Origin: Epinephelus fuscoguttatus
Taxonomy: Eukaryota; Chordata; Actinopteri; Perciformes; Serranidae
Assembly: GCF_011397635.1 (NCBI RefSeq)
Contig: NC_064758.1
Coordinates: 17,576,513-17,640,512, forward strand
Direction of reading: 5' to 3'
Length of the DNA: 64,000 nucleotides
Part shown: in pieces, positions 16,606 to 28,647 of the stretch
Layout of the letters: each line of letters begins with the position of its first letter
How positions within the stretch are numbered: the stretch's first letter is position 1
Position numbers and translations under genes: made by a program
Notes under the pieces: generated by a model
What the model saw: the letters and a program-made list of their open reading frames with translations, nothing else
Told to the model about the DNA's origin: nothing
Databases searched by the model: none

Positions 16606-19600
16606 TCAGTGTTTAGTGGCCCCACCAGGTTTTTTAACAGTTTTTGTCTTTAAAGAGTTTTTGTATAGAAGCAGTCTCTCTGTGGTGTGTGATGGCAGGC
16701 GGTTCCTCTTGGCTTTTACAATACACACTGCCATCGGACACAGACGGTCAAAGCCACCTGAGGTGGCCGGAACTGCCAGCAGCTTCCTAGCGATGCCCTG
16801 GAGCGTAGGGAACCGAGTTGCAGATTTCCAGTAAGACACACTGGAGTTGCTTTCCCACAGTGGTTCTGCAAGGTACACGTCAAGCTCTGACATCTTCATT
16901 GTCTTTGCGGGCGGCTGAAGAAAGTTAAAGATGGACTTGCGCTTGCGGTCATTTCCACTTACTCCCTCGCAGTTGTTATCATCTGAGCTGCCACCAGATG
17001 CCTCCATCAGCGTGTTGTCTCGGCTCTCCTCTGCGCCATCCTGGTCCTTTTTCAACTCCTTGCTTGTCTGGTCTTTATCTGTCTCTACAACGGGAGATGC
17101 TGAGGCCACCACACCTCTTAATGTGGCTTCCACAATGTTGCGAGCTTCATATTTTGATGGGGGAGTTAAGAAACCTGTCTGGTCCTCTTGTTTGGCATCA
17201 GAAAACGGCTGGAAAAAAACATTCAAGCAAGGATGAGAGTTCTGATTGTGATTGTGGACAGGTACGATACACATATTTGTTTTTGATGCACTCAAATATG
17301 TAACAAAAAGCCTAAATAAACACAGCTCTACAGAAATGTATAGGAATAAATATAAATAGGATATAAGATGCCATTTGATGCAATTTTGCAGCCCAACTTG
17401 AAAGTTTTTAGTTCATCAACTCTGTGGATGCAAAATGGTAAAGCATGACAAGACACCAATACTTCTGTCCTAATTCAATACCTGCAGTTTGATCCTGGGG
17501 TCGAGCACAGCCGCTAATATGATGTCCTTCTGGTGAATCAGGGACTGGAAATGTTTGTGGAGGCCTGTGCGCAGGGCCTTGTTGAAGTGGGTGTAGTTGG
17601 TGACGAGGCTCTCCAAGGTCTTATCAAGGCCAACGAGGGAAGGTGTGATGAAAGAGATGGTCACTCCATTTCCTTGCAGGACCTGGTTAACAAGAGCCAA
17701 AAAAGTAAATTATTTCACATCATCTTCAACCAACAACACCACAATACTACATTACTGTATTTCCAATACAATATTTTCAACAATATTTTCAACGATAATA
17801 AAAACTAAGTCCAGGCTCAATGCACGACTGACAAGTAGCGACATTAGTGCTGCAACATTAATGGATTCATAACAATGTTTCAGCAAACTTTTGGTTGCTG
17901 CCAATACACAGGTTAGACCCGTAGATGCAGCTGGCCACCAGCCCGCTGTGACTCCCACTGCTGGAGTTTGTGCTGGCTGAATTTGTGTTGCGATAATCAC
18001 TAACTAAAGGTCCATCTCTGCTCTCCTCTCAGTGAAACAGTCTCCTAGTGGCAGAGAGTGAGGCGGGGGGACCGTGGGGTGCACTACCTAACTAATTCTT
18101 GCCTCATTTGTGGTCTGATAAACAATAATATATCAAATTCAGTGCCCCATATTGGTGTTTTCCTAACTACTATAGCTGTCACATTTCATGGGACCTCGAA
18201 TCTGTTTTCCAAGGCAATGCAGCCATCGAGGCTTTCACCATATAGTGTGATTTCATCTAAAGTAGGTTGTTTAAATGATAAATAAAGAAATCTGTTGTCA
18301 GTGTGTGTGAGAGAGAGACAGAGAGCAAGAGTGTGAAAATGGAGCAAGGAGAAACTGGGCAAACCAATTTGCTGCATTCTACAATGAAATAAGGATTTAA
18401 TCCATGATAATATAATAGTAAAAAAAAGAAAGAAAAGAAAATCAGTATGTGACAGTCAACACTGACATTGAGGTGGCCACAAGTAAATCAATGGATGGGA
18501 AACACTGCACAATGTTTTAACTAGCTTTGTTTCAGTAATTCAAAGTGCCAAACTCAGAACAAATGTCTGTCAACAGTCAAAAAAACAGTAATAGAAGAAA
18601 ACCATGATAATTTGGTAATTCCAGTATAAATAGGAGAGGCTTGGTTTCCAAAAGGTAAATTAAGGTTTAAAAAAAACACCTCACATATTTACAAGTTATA
18701 CGACATTAACTTTTTTTTTTTTTTTACCTGCAAGGCCTCCTCAAAGGGCTCAAGCAGACCCAGAATGTCGATCACTTGCTCCCTCTTGGCCATGATCAGA
18801 GGCGGGACGCTGGCTGTGTCGTTTGCCTCTATGCGAGCCTGGGCTAGGAGAGTCATGACAGTGCTCCAGGCGGACTCCTGCACCATACGGCGTAAAGCTA
18901 TCATCATGGAGTTCCAGCGACAGTTACTGGAGGAGTGGCACAGGGACACATTGCACTCCTTCAACAAGACCTAAACAATAAAATGATTTAAAAAAAAAAA
19001 AAAAAGAGGTCAAGTTGAAACAATTCAGGAATTAAAAGTCTTATCTCTTTGAGTCTCTGCTGCTGTGAACTTACAAGAAAAATTTGTCAGACCATAATTG
19101 TACAAGTTATAAAGGTATAACTGTGATGTTAATTGTTTCATCTCAAGTAGCACAATGTCATTATGGTCAGAACTTGTTTAATTTGGGATTTCACATTGAT
19201 TTACAGCTCACACAAAAAACCTTTACATAATCAATACAGCTGATGTTAGTGAAAAAGGTTTATGGATAAAGATATATTTCTTCTTAATAAAGTCTGGTGT
19301 GTGGCTGCACAAGTAAAACACATACTGTCTCATTTGGATGTAAAATTTATAAAATCTGAAAAATGGACTTCAACTGAATTATATACTTTTGTAAAAAGAA
19401 TGTAATACAGTGTAAAATAGACTTGCAAAATCCATTTTATTTCTCCTACCTCGCTCCAGTAGGCGCTGCTCCTAAAAAAAGCCACCACATTGTGGACCTG
19501 TGAGAGCAGGTTTTCCACAACCCTGGAGTTCTTCAGTGCCTCCTTAATCACAAGCTGCAGTTTCTGGGCCACACAAGGGGTTTTGGTCCCAATCTGAAGC

Positions 19601-20634
19601 TCTGAAAAGGGGGACTCTGTTTCAGACATCTGATCTGACAGAAATGCCACCACCTCATCTCCATCTGACTCGCCCCTGTTTGATGAACACATGATCTTGT
19701 AGTCACAGAACAAGCTGTTCCCAGCCAGGCCTTCTTTCGCCTGGTTGGTGAGGACGTAGCCGATGCTGTGAGGAAAGATGCCGTAGCTCAGCAGCACACC
19801 TTCAAGCTCCCTGGACACAGCAGTGCTGAGATTTTTGTGGCTGAGGTGACGGAAAGCGACAATGGGACGGCGGATCTGCCAGGAATCACTGACAAAGTGG
19901 AGCTGCACCACAACAATTGGCTCCTCTGCTAGATGGGACTGATCCCCTGCCCAGAGGTCAAAGGTAACATGAATGGCTCTCTCACCATCTTTGGTTTTGG
20001 CAAGGCAGGCTTTAAGGTCGCGGATGAGCTGAGGCTTGATGGTTCTCTCCACATCATCGTAGAGCTGTAGACCCATGACACGCTGGGACAGCTTGTTGCA
20101 TTCAGGGCTGATGGTACTCATGAATGACCTGAAGCCTGCGCCTTCAACAAAACTGCAGGGAACAAAGTGAAGATATATTGGCATTGTGCATTTTCAAATG
20201 ATATGGGTGATATGTGATCCAGACTGGTGGTTGGATGTCTATTTCGTATGAATACAGAATAGACAACTGGTCTTCTGCTACAGTAATTCAATATATGGCA
20301 GAGAAGGCAGACCCATGAGAGTATTTCTTTGACTTGGGATAATACAAATTGGGTATTTTGACAACTTTGGACAACAACCCAACAAAGAAACAATCACAGC
20401 CATTCGCGCTACAAGTCACCTGAGTGGCAGCATGTCTTCAGCGATCATCCTCAGTGCTGCTGTGACAAACTTTTTCTGGTCCACTGGCGCAGCTACTGGT
20501 GCAGCGCCTGAGCTAGAACTGGGACTGGAACTCGAACTGCGGGGATTCATGGACGCTAAAGTCTGTGGAGGCGGAACGGCTGTCTTCTGCTTGACCTTTT
20601 GACACTCCTGCTTCTTTTCTTTCTCTAGAAAGAT
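16606..20634 (-). other. hAT-transposase-derived domain of the fusion gene (five exons)
   Basis: These exons (20420-20634, 19450-20152, 18728-18970, 17482-17682, 16606-17208) encode residues 228-881. Order: a charged/Ser-rich linker with AALRMIAEDMLPL, the RNase-H-like fold containing D364, TNQ at 434-436 where many hATs have TDN, CVAQ at 492-495 where CxxH is usual, RWNS at 551-554, an acidic/basic insertion (about 715-775, with RKRK), then the dimerisation core (W808, FPTL, PATS at 828-831, D835 replacing the usual Glu of SER). Five introns interrupt it, no stops occur and no terminal inverted repeats were found around it. This pattern fits domestication, not a live transposon. Confidence 0.85.
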
Positions 20635-23600
20635 CTGCAGTAAAGCAAAGAGTAGGAGAGTGAAACAGAGAATATCATGTCGGAAAATATATAAACATTT
20701 TGGAATTTTTCTATGACAGTCATGCATCCATGACCACCTCTAAAATTCTAAAGTCAGCTCTAGTGATTACCGACTTGACTCTGTTTGGGGGGTAATACTA
20801 GTGTAGCTGATGAAGCTCTGCGAACTTCGATTGTTTATCCTTGGATAAAAGTTTAAAATCAAGCACAGCTAAGTCATAAAATAAAATCATCACAGCAAAC
20901 TTACCATTTTAGGAGTTACTGGTTCAGTGTCTAATACAACGTCACACTTGAAGTCCACCTGTAACATAACATATAGTCAGTGCACAACAGTGTCTTTGCT
21001 GCAAAATTTTTATGAATACACCAACATATTAAAATTTGCTCACTCAGAAATCATTGAAATAAATAACATTTGTAAAAACAGCAATTGCTAAACTAAATAA
21101 TAACTGTACCTCTCCTTCCACAAAATGTTGAATATCAAGGGAAATGCTGTCAGCATCATCTTTGTACAAGCCCGACTCTGCTTTACGTTTGACGGTGCAG
21201 TTCCAGTGATTTTTCACTGAATTGTCCGTCCTGCAAGAGGAATCAAAAATTCACATTAAAGTCTCTGTGACATTTCTGGTTAAAACAGGCTGATAAACTG
21301 TTGTGTTTTTTTCCTTGTTTTAAGACAAATTAAATAATACATGTAACCCTCTGTCATCCGTGTTGTTCAATTTCAGCAAATTAATCACAGCTAACCAACC
21401 CACCTTCCAGGGAGCAGCTTGGCAATCTCAGCCCACCGGTTTCCGAGAATGGAGTGGGCTTTATAGATGATGAGGTCTTCTTCATTGGTCCAGGAGCTCT
21501 TATTGACCAGTGGGTCGAGGTGGTTGTGCCAGCGCTCACGACACTGTTTCCCCAACCGCCCCTTCAGTTGTTTGGCAATCAAAGACCAATGTTTGGTGCC
21601 ATACCTGCCCACCAGCTCTATTATCTGACCAGAGCAAAAACATAAGTTAACACAGGAGTACAATTGAGATTGGATAATATTAACTACAAACTGTGTTTAA
21701 GCCAAGGCTGTATCAGATGTGTTGCACACCTTTTCATCTTCCTCTTTTGACCAAAAGCCCTTGACCAAATCAGGATCTAGATGCTTTTTCCAGCGGTGCA
21801 TACAATGGAATTCTGTCCGCCCCTGCCAAAGCAACAGACAGGTTGTTTTGAAGAAGAAGAGGGGATACATTATCCAAGAGGGAGAAATAATCAACATAGA
21901 GTCAGGTTAGTATTCAGAGAGTTGCATTTTTCATGTTTAACAACCTGACCGACACAATGTCGCAAGCCTCCCTGGCCTTCCTTTGTTTGACTTGACTAAA
22001 AGTTTACATTGCTGATTCATTCGTTCCCTCACATTTAAGTGATTCTGCTTCTACTGAGTACTTACCGGAAAAAAACTGGAAATGGTTTTCCAATCTTTTT
22101 TCCCAAAGTTGTTGATGAGGATTTTGAGATTTTCATCCTGCAACCGAGAATAAATCAGTTCAGATACAGTACCATTTAATGAAAGTTTTAAGGTCAACTT
22201 TTAAGTACCGCTTATATTTAACACAGTTTGTTACTTTTTAACATGCTAACAGAGGGATCAACGTCCTCTTTTCACTCACCTCTTCCTGAGTCCATTTGAC
22301 ATTACAATTGGTGCCATCGTTCTTGGTACCATCTGCTGTGTCTGAGTCAGTGTCATTGCACATATTACAATCCCCCTGTTCTTCCATGCTGCAACCACAC
22401 AGATAACAAATAATTCAAACATGTAGTAATGGATTCAACACATAGAGATTAATAAGAGTGAGACGATGGACTAAATAGTGATTAGACATCTCAGCATACA
22501 AAATGTACACTGACCTGAACACAATATGGGCTTTATAATGGTCCTGTTGAGTTTTGATGTCATTTAATCCATTTAAACATTTAGAACAGAATTCAATTTG
22601 CTCTGCAATGATGTCATGTTGCAGCTGCAGATGTAAAGACATGCCTGAACCTACTGTTTAACTAAAGCAATCCCTTTAAACAATAGCAAACATGTCCATT
22701 TCTTTATGAAGTGTTTAAATTTTATCTTTAAAGTGCCCAAATTAAAACACTTTGAATGCAATTCCTGAATCAGTGACAAATTTAAACATAAGTCACATGC
22801 CACTGCTGGCTAATGACGCTCAATAAAAATTGTTCTCTACAGTACACCCCACAATGCCACTTAAAAAACATTTTATATATCCTGCATGTTAGTGTCAAAG
22901 TCTATAGTAAAGACAATGAAGATACTGGACAACCACACTAACCATAAATTCTATAATGTTCAGGTTTGATTGATACTGTCTGAGAAGTATTACGTTAACC
23001 ACACTTTATAATGAGGTTACAACGATGTTTAAGATGACTACATTGTACTGAAAAGTGTTAATGTTTAGTAGTATCCCATTTAAAAATATGAGGGTACGCC
23101 TATTTGAAACGCACAGTCCAGTGTTAACGTTACTCTCCTATTCGTTGCCAGTGCGAAAACAGTTGAAATTTGCTGCTGAGTGTGCTCAAGAAATTGGTTG
23201 AAGCCAAGGGATACAGAGTTGCCACAACTATCTTGGTAACAGACTTGCAAACTTGCACGTATAAGACACAATAATATACAACTAAAACTATAACTAACTG
23301 CACTGACGTTAGTAAACTTGGAGTCTGTGTGTATCACTTTCCCGTCCTGCAGTCTTTTCAGCAAGCATGTATGCTGGGCTCCACAACAGCGAGCTAGCTT
23401 CACTGTTCACTAAACAGTTGACATAGCTTAATAGCTATCATTAGCTGCTGCAAAACATAAGCGTTACCACGACATACATGGGACTCGTTTGCTTGCGTTG
23501 TATATCTAAACACAAGGTAGCTCTTAAGACAAAATTATTGCAATGAACTAGTCAGAAATGAATGTCACACTAATTAAACTTACATTACAACTTGACTGTA

Positions 23601-24137
23601 CCTTCAAGCTAACGCTAGCTAACTTGGCTAACAGGTCCCCCAAGAGCACGCTCAAGGAAACGTTGGCTGTTAGTTTAGAAAGTAGAGCGCCTCTAGCGGC
23701 GCATGTAGCGCTGTGCAAATACATGAATGATAGAGGCGAATATGAGGCGTTTATGATCATTTCGACGGCAGTGACTGTACGTAAGTTAGCTGACATGATA
23801 GTAGGAAGAACACAGACATGCCTACCTAAATTTCAGATTGTGCAACTGCCTCTGGAATACAACCGGATCCAGCTTTTCCAGCTCACTATCATGACACAAC
23901 AGAGCAACAGCTTTTAAAAGGACAGAAAGCTAACAGTCGTCTCACTCACTCTCATACACACTACAGAGCAATGTAACCGCTACATTTTACTACTGTAACG
24001 ATTGGTGCATATAAATTATTACTGCTACGAGGCATTTCCACCCCGTGCGTGGTACAAAACACTTGTTTTTACAAGATAGGTAACGTTAACATCCAGGAAC
24101 GTTAGTGTGGTGTCTCCTACACTTACCCGCGCGACAT
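16606..24137 (-). CDS. mybl2-like: R1R2R3 Myb (B-Myb type) fused to a hAT transposase, 881 residues
   Basis: Probably a nuclear DNA-binding protein. Twelve coding exons (minus): 24127-24137, 22280-22388, 22066-22137, 21730-21822, 21404-21624, 21110-21230, 20905-20958, 20420-20634, 19450-20152, 18728-18970, 17482-17682, 16606-17208; all phases agree and one frame runs to the stop. Residues 36-187 are three Myb repeats with all nine spacer tryptophans (W36/56/75, W88/108/127, W140/159/178) and the redox cysteine C123 in KQCRERW. The 11-nt first exon gives MSR, as in B-Myb, and DTDSD (16-20) also recalls B-Myb. After a short linker, residues about 270-881 are hAT/ZBED-type transposase: SFVEGAGFRSFM, FDLWAGD (D364), RWNS (551-554), LDPRIK and the C-terminal dimerisation region. 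No BED finger and no B-Myb C-terminus are present. A later start, M5, is possible. A two-gene misreading is unlikely because the splice phases join cleanly. Confidence 0.85.
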
Positions 24138-24480
24138 CCCCTCCTCTGTTCTGCTCGTGATGCAGACCTGAGCTCCCAATGGCTGCTTCAATAGTTAAAC
24201 TGTTACTAAAATAAACGGTCTTTTGAGGAATTAATTAAAGCTCGAATGACACACGCTTCTTGAAATGTGTCTTAATTATTAAAATACAGACACAGTAAAA
24301 CAACTCCTGAGGTTGTATCAGCAGAAATTTACCCGGGATTGAAAGCCAAGGGATGCGTTCAAGAACAACACCGCGGCTACGCAGCTATACTCACTCCCCG
24401 GAAACGGTCTACGTGAGCGCCTGTTTCAACCGACGCTAACGGCTAATGGCTACTGTAGCTCAGAAGTTCACCCTGGTCCT
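24138..24480 (-). promoter_or_regulatory. Presumed promoter of the Myb-hAT gene
   Basis: The sequence upstream of the 11-nt first coding exon is moderately CpG-rich. It has a CCAAT box (24176-24180) and a consensus Myb site TAACGG (24437-24442), which would allow autoregulation. I did not find a clear E2F or CHR element of the kind that controls mammalian MYBL2. All assignments are by consensus only. Confidence 0.35.
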
Positions 24481-24849
24481 TTAACATTTATGTGAAAAAC
24501 TCCGTTCTTAAAATTAAAAAATGTCAATTAGGCATTTGTAAACGTTGTACTAACTCTTGTGTAATGCCAACAGTAGCATTAGAAACTTTTAAACAACATT
24601 AACATCTTCACTGCTGGGTCACTTATTTCTGCTAGGCTACAAGTCATGTTAGCTTTAATGTAATCCATCATAATTGTATTTATTTCAGCCCCATTCCAGC
24701 TTTGTCTTCCTTAATATTCTGTTGAAGGGTACTTTTATTATTGTTAATAAGGTTAAAGTGAAGCGGTAAGTTTACAACCTCCTTGCCTGTTTCAGTCTTT
24801 ATCAGTGTTGCTAAGCAACAGCTAAGCGACAATAGCTCATAGTTAGCCT

Positions 24850-25345
24850 ACTTAAAGGATAACTTTGGTAGTTTTCAACCTGGACCCTATTTCCCTGTGT
24901 AAATTGGTCAAAGAGACTGATGGGAACAATAATGTCACATATTATGCCAGTATTGAGGGAGCAGGCAGGGTCGGCAGCCCCGTAACATGCTGTAATGGAA
25001 GCACACAGGGCAATTGAACACCTTCACTGTATGTCCAGTGGTTATTTTCACCACACACTGGCTCAGATTGTTATAAGCGTCTTAAGCTCCGCATATTATG
25101 CTCATATTCAGGTTTATACATGTATTTTGGGTTTCTACAAGAACATGTGTACATGCTTCAATGTTCAAAAAACCCGTTTTTCTCACACTGTCTGCCTGAA
25201 TACATGTGTAATCACCCGGTCTGAAACACTCTGTTTTTCTATGTTTATAGACTGTTTCACTAGAATTACATTGTTAAACAACAGCTTGGGTACATGTTTG
25301 CATCCTGTCAGGTGACAACGAAAATACAAAAAAAGAAACGATCTC
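24850..25345. repeat. Dispersed teleost repeat, next to a fold-back
   Basis: It opens with TTAAAGGATAACTTTGGTAG and runs through CAACCTGGACCCTATTTCC and CATATTATGCTCATATTCAG. I recognise these as strings that recur in many fish genomes. It is non-coding and abuts the inverted repeat that follows. Confidence 0.5.
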
Positions 25346-25800
25346 ACTTGCCAGACTTTGGTGTCAAATCTGTTGGAGTCAATGGGGCAGACACTGCATA
25401 TCACACTTTAACCCCTCATATCTTTGTTGTTTTAACTTTGACTGAAAAATCCTTCCACCACTTAAAAAAAAAACACACATTACATTATCCTTACCAACAT
25501 TTTTTAAATCGAAATATGTGCGTTTGTTTTTCTTGTTACTGGTCTCTAAACAGATCATGGCTCTGTCTAGCAGCTGCTCAGCCTCTGTTGGACAGAGCCA
25601 GAGGCTAATCTGTTTAAAGAACAGGAAAATGGATGTGCATAAAATATCAGTCAGCACCATGTAATGTGTGTGTTTTTTAATCTGGTGGAAGCATTTTTCA
25701 GTCAAAGTTGAAACAACAAAGATATAATGGTTTATAGTGTGATTTGCTGTGCCCTCCCCATTGACTCCAATAGAACTGCCACCAAAGTCTGGTTCCTTGA
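25346..25800. repeat. Fold-back (inverted repeat) element, ~450 bp
   Basis: The left arm starts CCAGACTTTGGTG and the right arm ends CACCAAAGTCTGG. Matching inner blocks include GACTCCAATAGA against TTGGAGTCAATGG, and long stretches around ATATCTTTGTTGTTT. The centre contains GGCTCTGTC...GACAGAGCC at 25558-25602. The two overlapping open frames of about 100-160 codons on opposite strands here are by-products of the palindrome. Confidence 0.8.
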
Positions 25801-28620
25801 GTGCTGTCACTGCTGTCGGGACCATTCCTTCTTTTATATTTTCCTTGTTAGCTGATATCATTCACGCACACTGCAAAACATCTCAACAAGAAATACAAAA
25901 GGACCCATATAGATTGTTTGTGTTTCAAATGGTCAATATAGTATGGCTGTGACATCACAACTTGAATACTGACTGTGTGCATTCCTCTATAGAGCGTTTT
26001 GATACTTTCACAGTATTCATATAGCACCTATGCCTGCTTTATTTTTCAAATGACATGGAAATCTGACTTTTCACATCACGTTTCCAACACACTGTGGCCC
26101 TTTCCATGTGTGTTTTGAATATTTAGTGCTGACAGCATTTGCACGTTAATGTCACATAAAAGCTGCTGTCTTTATACAAAACTAGTAAAATTAAGTTGGC
26201 TACATAATGGTAATGGAAACAAGGGAAAAACTATATAAGCCTATGTTACACACACTACTGTATGTGTGTTTTATGCAGCCTTAAGTTCTGTTAATATTTT
26301 TGATGCATTCAGTGCCGTCAATGAGTCAATTACCCGGTTCATGAGTTGCGTTTCTTATTTTGACCACTAAGTGGGGCAGTTAAACAGTCATGCAGATGGA
26401 AAGCTGCTGCTCAGGTCACAACTCCCCACCTGCCTTTTCTCTCCCTCCAAGTGAACAGGAGTGTCTGTTAAGATTAATAATTGACCTTTTGATCACTCTG
26501 GAAAATTTAAATTTATGAGTCTTTGCTGCTGAAGGTGACCACTGATTGCAGTGCTTCGTTTGGTTAAGAAATCAAACAGAAGAGAAGTGATAAAAACAGA
26601 TGAGACACACCGACAAAAAAGAGACAGAACAGCCATAACAAAAATATAGTGACAAATCTTTTAGACTTAATGACATTCCTTTATACCTAAAACCTTTTCC
26701 AAGACCCATTTTGCTCTTTAAAATATGAATTATCTTTGTTTTACCAGTGCTTACATTGTTCATTAATTGGTTTCTTTTTTTATCATTATCTTGCTTTGTT
26801 GATGTCATTGGTTTATGATATATTTTCTTATCTTGTGTTTATTGATCCTTGGAAACCTCTTTGTGTTGCTATAAAAAGTTACCATTAATATCTGGATTTT
26901 ATGACACAAACATAAACACAGACAACATACAGTGAACAATAATAACAGGAAAAAATAACCATCTGTACATATGTTACAGCACACAGGATATACTCTTACA
27001 ATTTGTAACTCTTTTTTTTTACCTTCTACTACTATTTACAAAAATATTGTTGGTTCACATCATTGATGATGTTTGAGAGCTGAAGTTGTGGTGCTATTGT
27101 AATTAACATTAAGTAAGCTTTTGTTCACCTTTTTATATACTATGTCATAAAATAGATGTGCTTGTGCCTTTGAAGTGTGCGCTGTCATAAATGTGTTCCT
27201 TGCTGATGAATCAGAGTGGATAAACATTAATCAGATGACTGCATTAATAGAGTTTGTTTAATGAAACAACTTCTGTGCTAAACAGACTTTGGGTAATTGT
27301 GTCCTCACCCTGTTGTCAACATGTTGCCTCTCTCAAGTTGCACAACATTCTGTGTCGGATATGACCTGAGACTCACTTTCCTGTTTTGTCTGTTCAGTAA
27401 CTTTGTTCAAACCTCTCAAAAGTTAATATTGTATTTAGTAGTGCCCACATACAGTTTGTCATTAGTGAGAGATGTGTGTCTTAACACACGTGCACACAGA
27501 TTAAATTTACATTATCACTCGTGCCAAAAGATGATGCAGCTGAACACACACAAAAACCACACACGTGTGCAAGCATCAAAGTGTTGAGCTGCTGCTCTTT
27601 TGTGCTCAAAATTAACATCCCTGTACCTGCTGAGTGTGTATTTGTTTGTTTTGGGTTCACTAATTCCACCGGGCTCTGCTGGCTCCATACACAGATGATT
27701 ACAGTTGGTGACTGGCCTGGAAACATACACACACAAACACACAAACACACTGCACTCTGAATTATGAGTACGTCATGGTTTGAAGACAGCAGCTATACGG
27801 GTAGGAAGAGGAGCTGATTTCAAGTACCAATCTTTTATTTATGCCTGTCAGTTTGTATGCAATGGATCCTTTTAATCTAATGCAAAGACGTTAAGGCCCC
27901 GTTGTTTGTAAATGAACATTTTTCAATTAAAAAAACAACTTTAAGTTATGTATGTCATGTTATTTTCTTATTGACAGCTTGCTAAGGTTAACAGTGCTGT
28001 CTTTGTGATATGAAACCATAGCTTAGCAGGCTTAATTTAAACATTATGGCTTTGCAGTTTCGTTATAGATAGGCTGTAACCTACTCCCAGTTGTGAATTG
28101 CTCTTCTTACACAAGATAACATAAGAAAAAAAAAATAGTTGTTGTGACTGTTCCAGCTCTTTGCATTTTGGGATACAGTAGACGAAGCAGGCTGTTCAGA
28201 TGCATACTGGAAAATATAAAAAATAAATCTATATCTAAATTATGGTGGAGTAGAAGTAGCAGAGTAGAAAATGGAATACTCAAGTAAAATCCAAGTAAGT
28301 TTCCTTTAAACAGTACTTATGTTCAGTATTTCAGTAAATGTATTGTTATTTTCCACTTCCTGCAATAACTGAACTGTACCTGTGTTTATGATGTCACTTT
28401 ATCTCAGTCATCATATTAAGCAATAAAGGCGTAATATACGGCAAAGTTCACTCAGGTCGTCACCGAGGTGAAGTGATTTTAACATGCAGATTTTACAAGC
28501 TACTCACTGATTGGTTAATCACCAAAAACATTGTCTCTGTTATGCACACACGTTAAATGACTCATCCAAAGGAACATGTAAATGTTTTGACAGATATTTG
28601 ATTTATTAACATGTTTTCTA

Positions 28621-28647
28621 TACACACACACACACACACACACACAC
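28621..28647. repeat. (CA)n microsatellite
   Basis: A short uninterrupted CA run lies in the gene-poor interval. Confidence 0.9.

Noticed and set aside
16606-20634. Alternative view: a separate hAT transposon inserted after a dead Myb gene
   Set aside because: Splice phases run unbroken from Myb into hAT exons, the hAT part has introns and no terminal repeats, and no independent start or promoter is evident. The fusion is the simpler reading, though transcripts are needed to settle it.
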